From Pseudomonadota bacterium (GTDB taxonomy: Bacteria > Pseudomonadota > Alphaproteobacteria > G022571365), in contig JACZXZ010000001.1 of the NCBI GenBank assembly GCA_022571365.1, forward strand, positions 39,534 to 103,533: a stretch of DNA of 64,000 nucleotides, read 5' to 3'. Numbering within the stretch: the first letter of the stretch is position 1; each line of letters opens with the position of its first letter. Under the pieces are notes generated by a model. That model was not told the origin of the DNA. It saw only the letters and a program-made list of their open reading frames with translations, and made no database searches. The position numbers and the translations under genes are program-made. Positions 62,991-64,000 of the stretch are shown here, piece after piece.

Positions 62991-63013
62991 TCGGGTTAGT
63001 CGGGTTAGTCGGG
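62987..63013. repeat. 9-bp tandem repeat x3 spanning cutA stop codon
   Basis: ttagtcggg ttagtcggg ttagtcggg. Confidence 0.9.
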
Positions 63014-63305
63014 CCATTCGGGCGCCGCCGCGCGGCGGGGACTGGGGCGGCTCCACTACTGGGGCCACGGTTTCCCCCGTCCGGTCCGGGACAAGCCCGC
63101 CGCCTCGCGTGGCTTCCCGGGACTTGCCGGCGCGCCGGCGCCAGGGAGCGGCGATTCGCAGCGCGTAGCGCCTGATCGGGGGTCTTGGATCGCCTCCGCC
63201 GCCGCTCTTGAGGCCGAGCGAGCGCCGAATCACGCTCGGCCCGACGCCCTTGCACTACCATAGTACCGCTCATATAAGTGCTTGCGATTGCGCGTATTTT
63301 AGCCT

Positions 63306-63333
63306 TTGACGTGGCCGGAGCCTGTGGCATACT
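63306..63333 (+). promoter_or_regulatory. Putative promoter of rplM-rpsI
   Basis: TTGACG (63306-63311), about 16-bp spacer, CATACT (63328-63333). Confidence 0.45.
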
Positions 63334-63402
63334 CCGCGCGCCCCGCCGGGGCCAAGCTACCTCGGCGACCTCGCCGCTACCTTGCCGTCACATGCATGAG
63401 CG

Positions 63403-63876
63403 ATGAAAACCTATTCGGCCAAAGCCTCAGAGCTGGACAAGAAGTGGTATCTGGTCGACGCCGACGGCGTGGTGCTGGGTCGGCTCGCCGCGGTCATCGC
63501 CAGCCGGCTGCGCGGCAAGCACAAGCCGACCTACACGCCGCACATGGATTGCGGCGACCTTATCATCGTCATCAATGCCGAGAAGGTGCACCTGACCGGC
63601 AACAAGCGCAAGGACAAGCTGTTCTACTGGCATACCGGATATCCGGGGGGCATCAAAGAGCGCACCATGGCCCAGATTCTCGACGGCAAGCACCCCGAAC
63701 GAGTCGTCATCAAGGCGGTTGAGCGGATGATCCCGCGCGGGCCGTTGGGGCGCCGGCAGATGGAGCACTTGAACGTCTATTGCGGGCCGAGTCACCCCCA
63801 TGCGGGGCAGCGGCCGGAGATCCTCGATATCGCCGCGATGAATCCGAAGAACAAAAGGGACAGAAGGAGCCGTTGA
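63403..63876 (+). CDS. rplM: 50S ribosomal protein L13
   Basis: [55 protein letters not shown]. Confidence 0.97.
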   Translation: MKTYSAKASELDKKWYLVDADGVVLGRLAAVIASRLRGKHKPTYTPHMDCGDLIIVINAEKVHLTGNKRKDKLFYWHTGYPGGIKERTMAQILDGKHPERVVIKAVERMIPRGPLGRRQMEHLNVYCGPSHPHAGQRPEILDIAAMNPKNKRDRRSR

Positions 63877-63878
63877 CC

Positions 63879-64000
63879 ATGGCCGAGAAGGATACGGCAA
63901 CCCCGGCCGAGAAGGACGCGGCAACCCCGGCCGAGAAGGACGCGGCGACCCCGGCCGAGAAGGACGCGGCAACCTCGGCCGAGAAGGACGCGGCAACCCC
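63879..64000 (+). CDS. rpsI: Probable 30S ribosomal protein S9 with repetitive N-terminal extension (3' truncated by window edge)
   Basis: ATG right after rplM; reads MAEKDTATPAEKDAATPAEKDAATPAEKDAATSAEKDAATP; identity inferred from rplM-rpsI synteny, S9 core not in window. Confidence 0.6.
   Translation, partial: MAEKDTATPAEKDAATPAEKDAATPAEKDAATSAEKDAAT
63897..64000 (+). repeat. 24-bp coding tandem repeat, 4.3 copies visible
   Basis: gcaaccccggccgagaaggacgcg at 63897, 63921, 63945, 63969, 63993 (truncated). Confidence 0.95.

Overview
The window is a GC-rich bacterial chromosome segment. Its gene order is typical of Alphaproteobacteria, probably Rhodospirillales-like (inference). Most of it is housekeeping DNA: rpoZ(3' end)-spoT/rel-[DUF2062 remnant]-pdxJ-acpS-lepB-rnc-era-recO-parC; a TRAP transporter; bpt; hydroxypyruvate reductase and serine-glyoxylate aminotransferase; a threonine dehydratase-like gene; a penicillin acylase-like gene; a CaiB/BaiF CoA-transferase; hemB; rpoH; marR; gcdH; a liv-type ABC transporter; mucR; rpiB-glyA-nrdR-ribD-[symporter]-ribE-ribBA-ribH-nusB-thiL; hppA; bamE; yceD-rpmF-plsX-fabH-ihfA-merR; tRNA-Pro(GGG); cutA; rplM-rpsI. 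Two accessory patches stand out. (1) At about 14.4-19.4 kb, a class III nucleotide cyclase with a TPR-S/SLOG-like N-terminus and non-canonical base-recognition residues lies near a TIR + multi-TM protein, with a secreted calcium-repeat protein between them. A ~37 bp duplicated fragment of the cyclase gene lies just beyond the TIR gene. This is the best candidate for an uncharacterised nucleotide-signalling or defence system. (2) At about 55.9-61 kb, a three-cupredoxin-domain NirK is followed by a PagL-like deacylase, a B12/radical-SAM protein and a small lipoprotein. Three diverged copies of a nirK-tail/lipoprotein-head segment are interleaved with these genes, recording a local duplication and rearrangement. 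No CRISPR array, rRNA, transposase or integrase was recognised. All product calls rest on motif and family recognition by eye; no database search was run.
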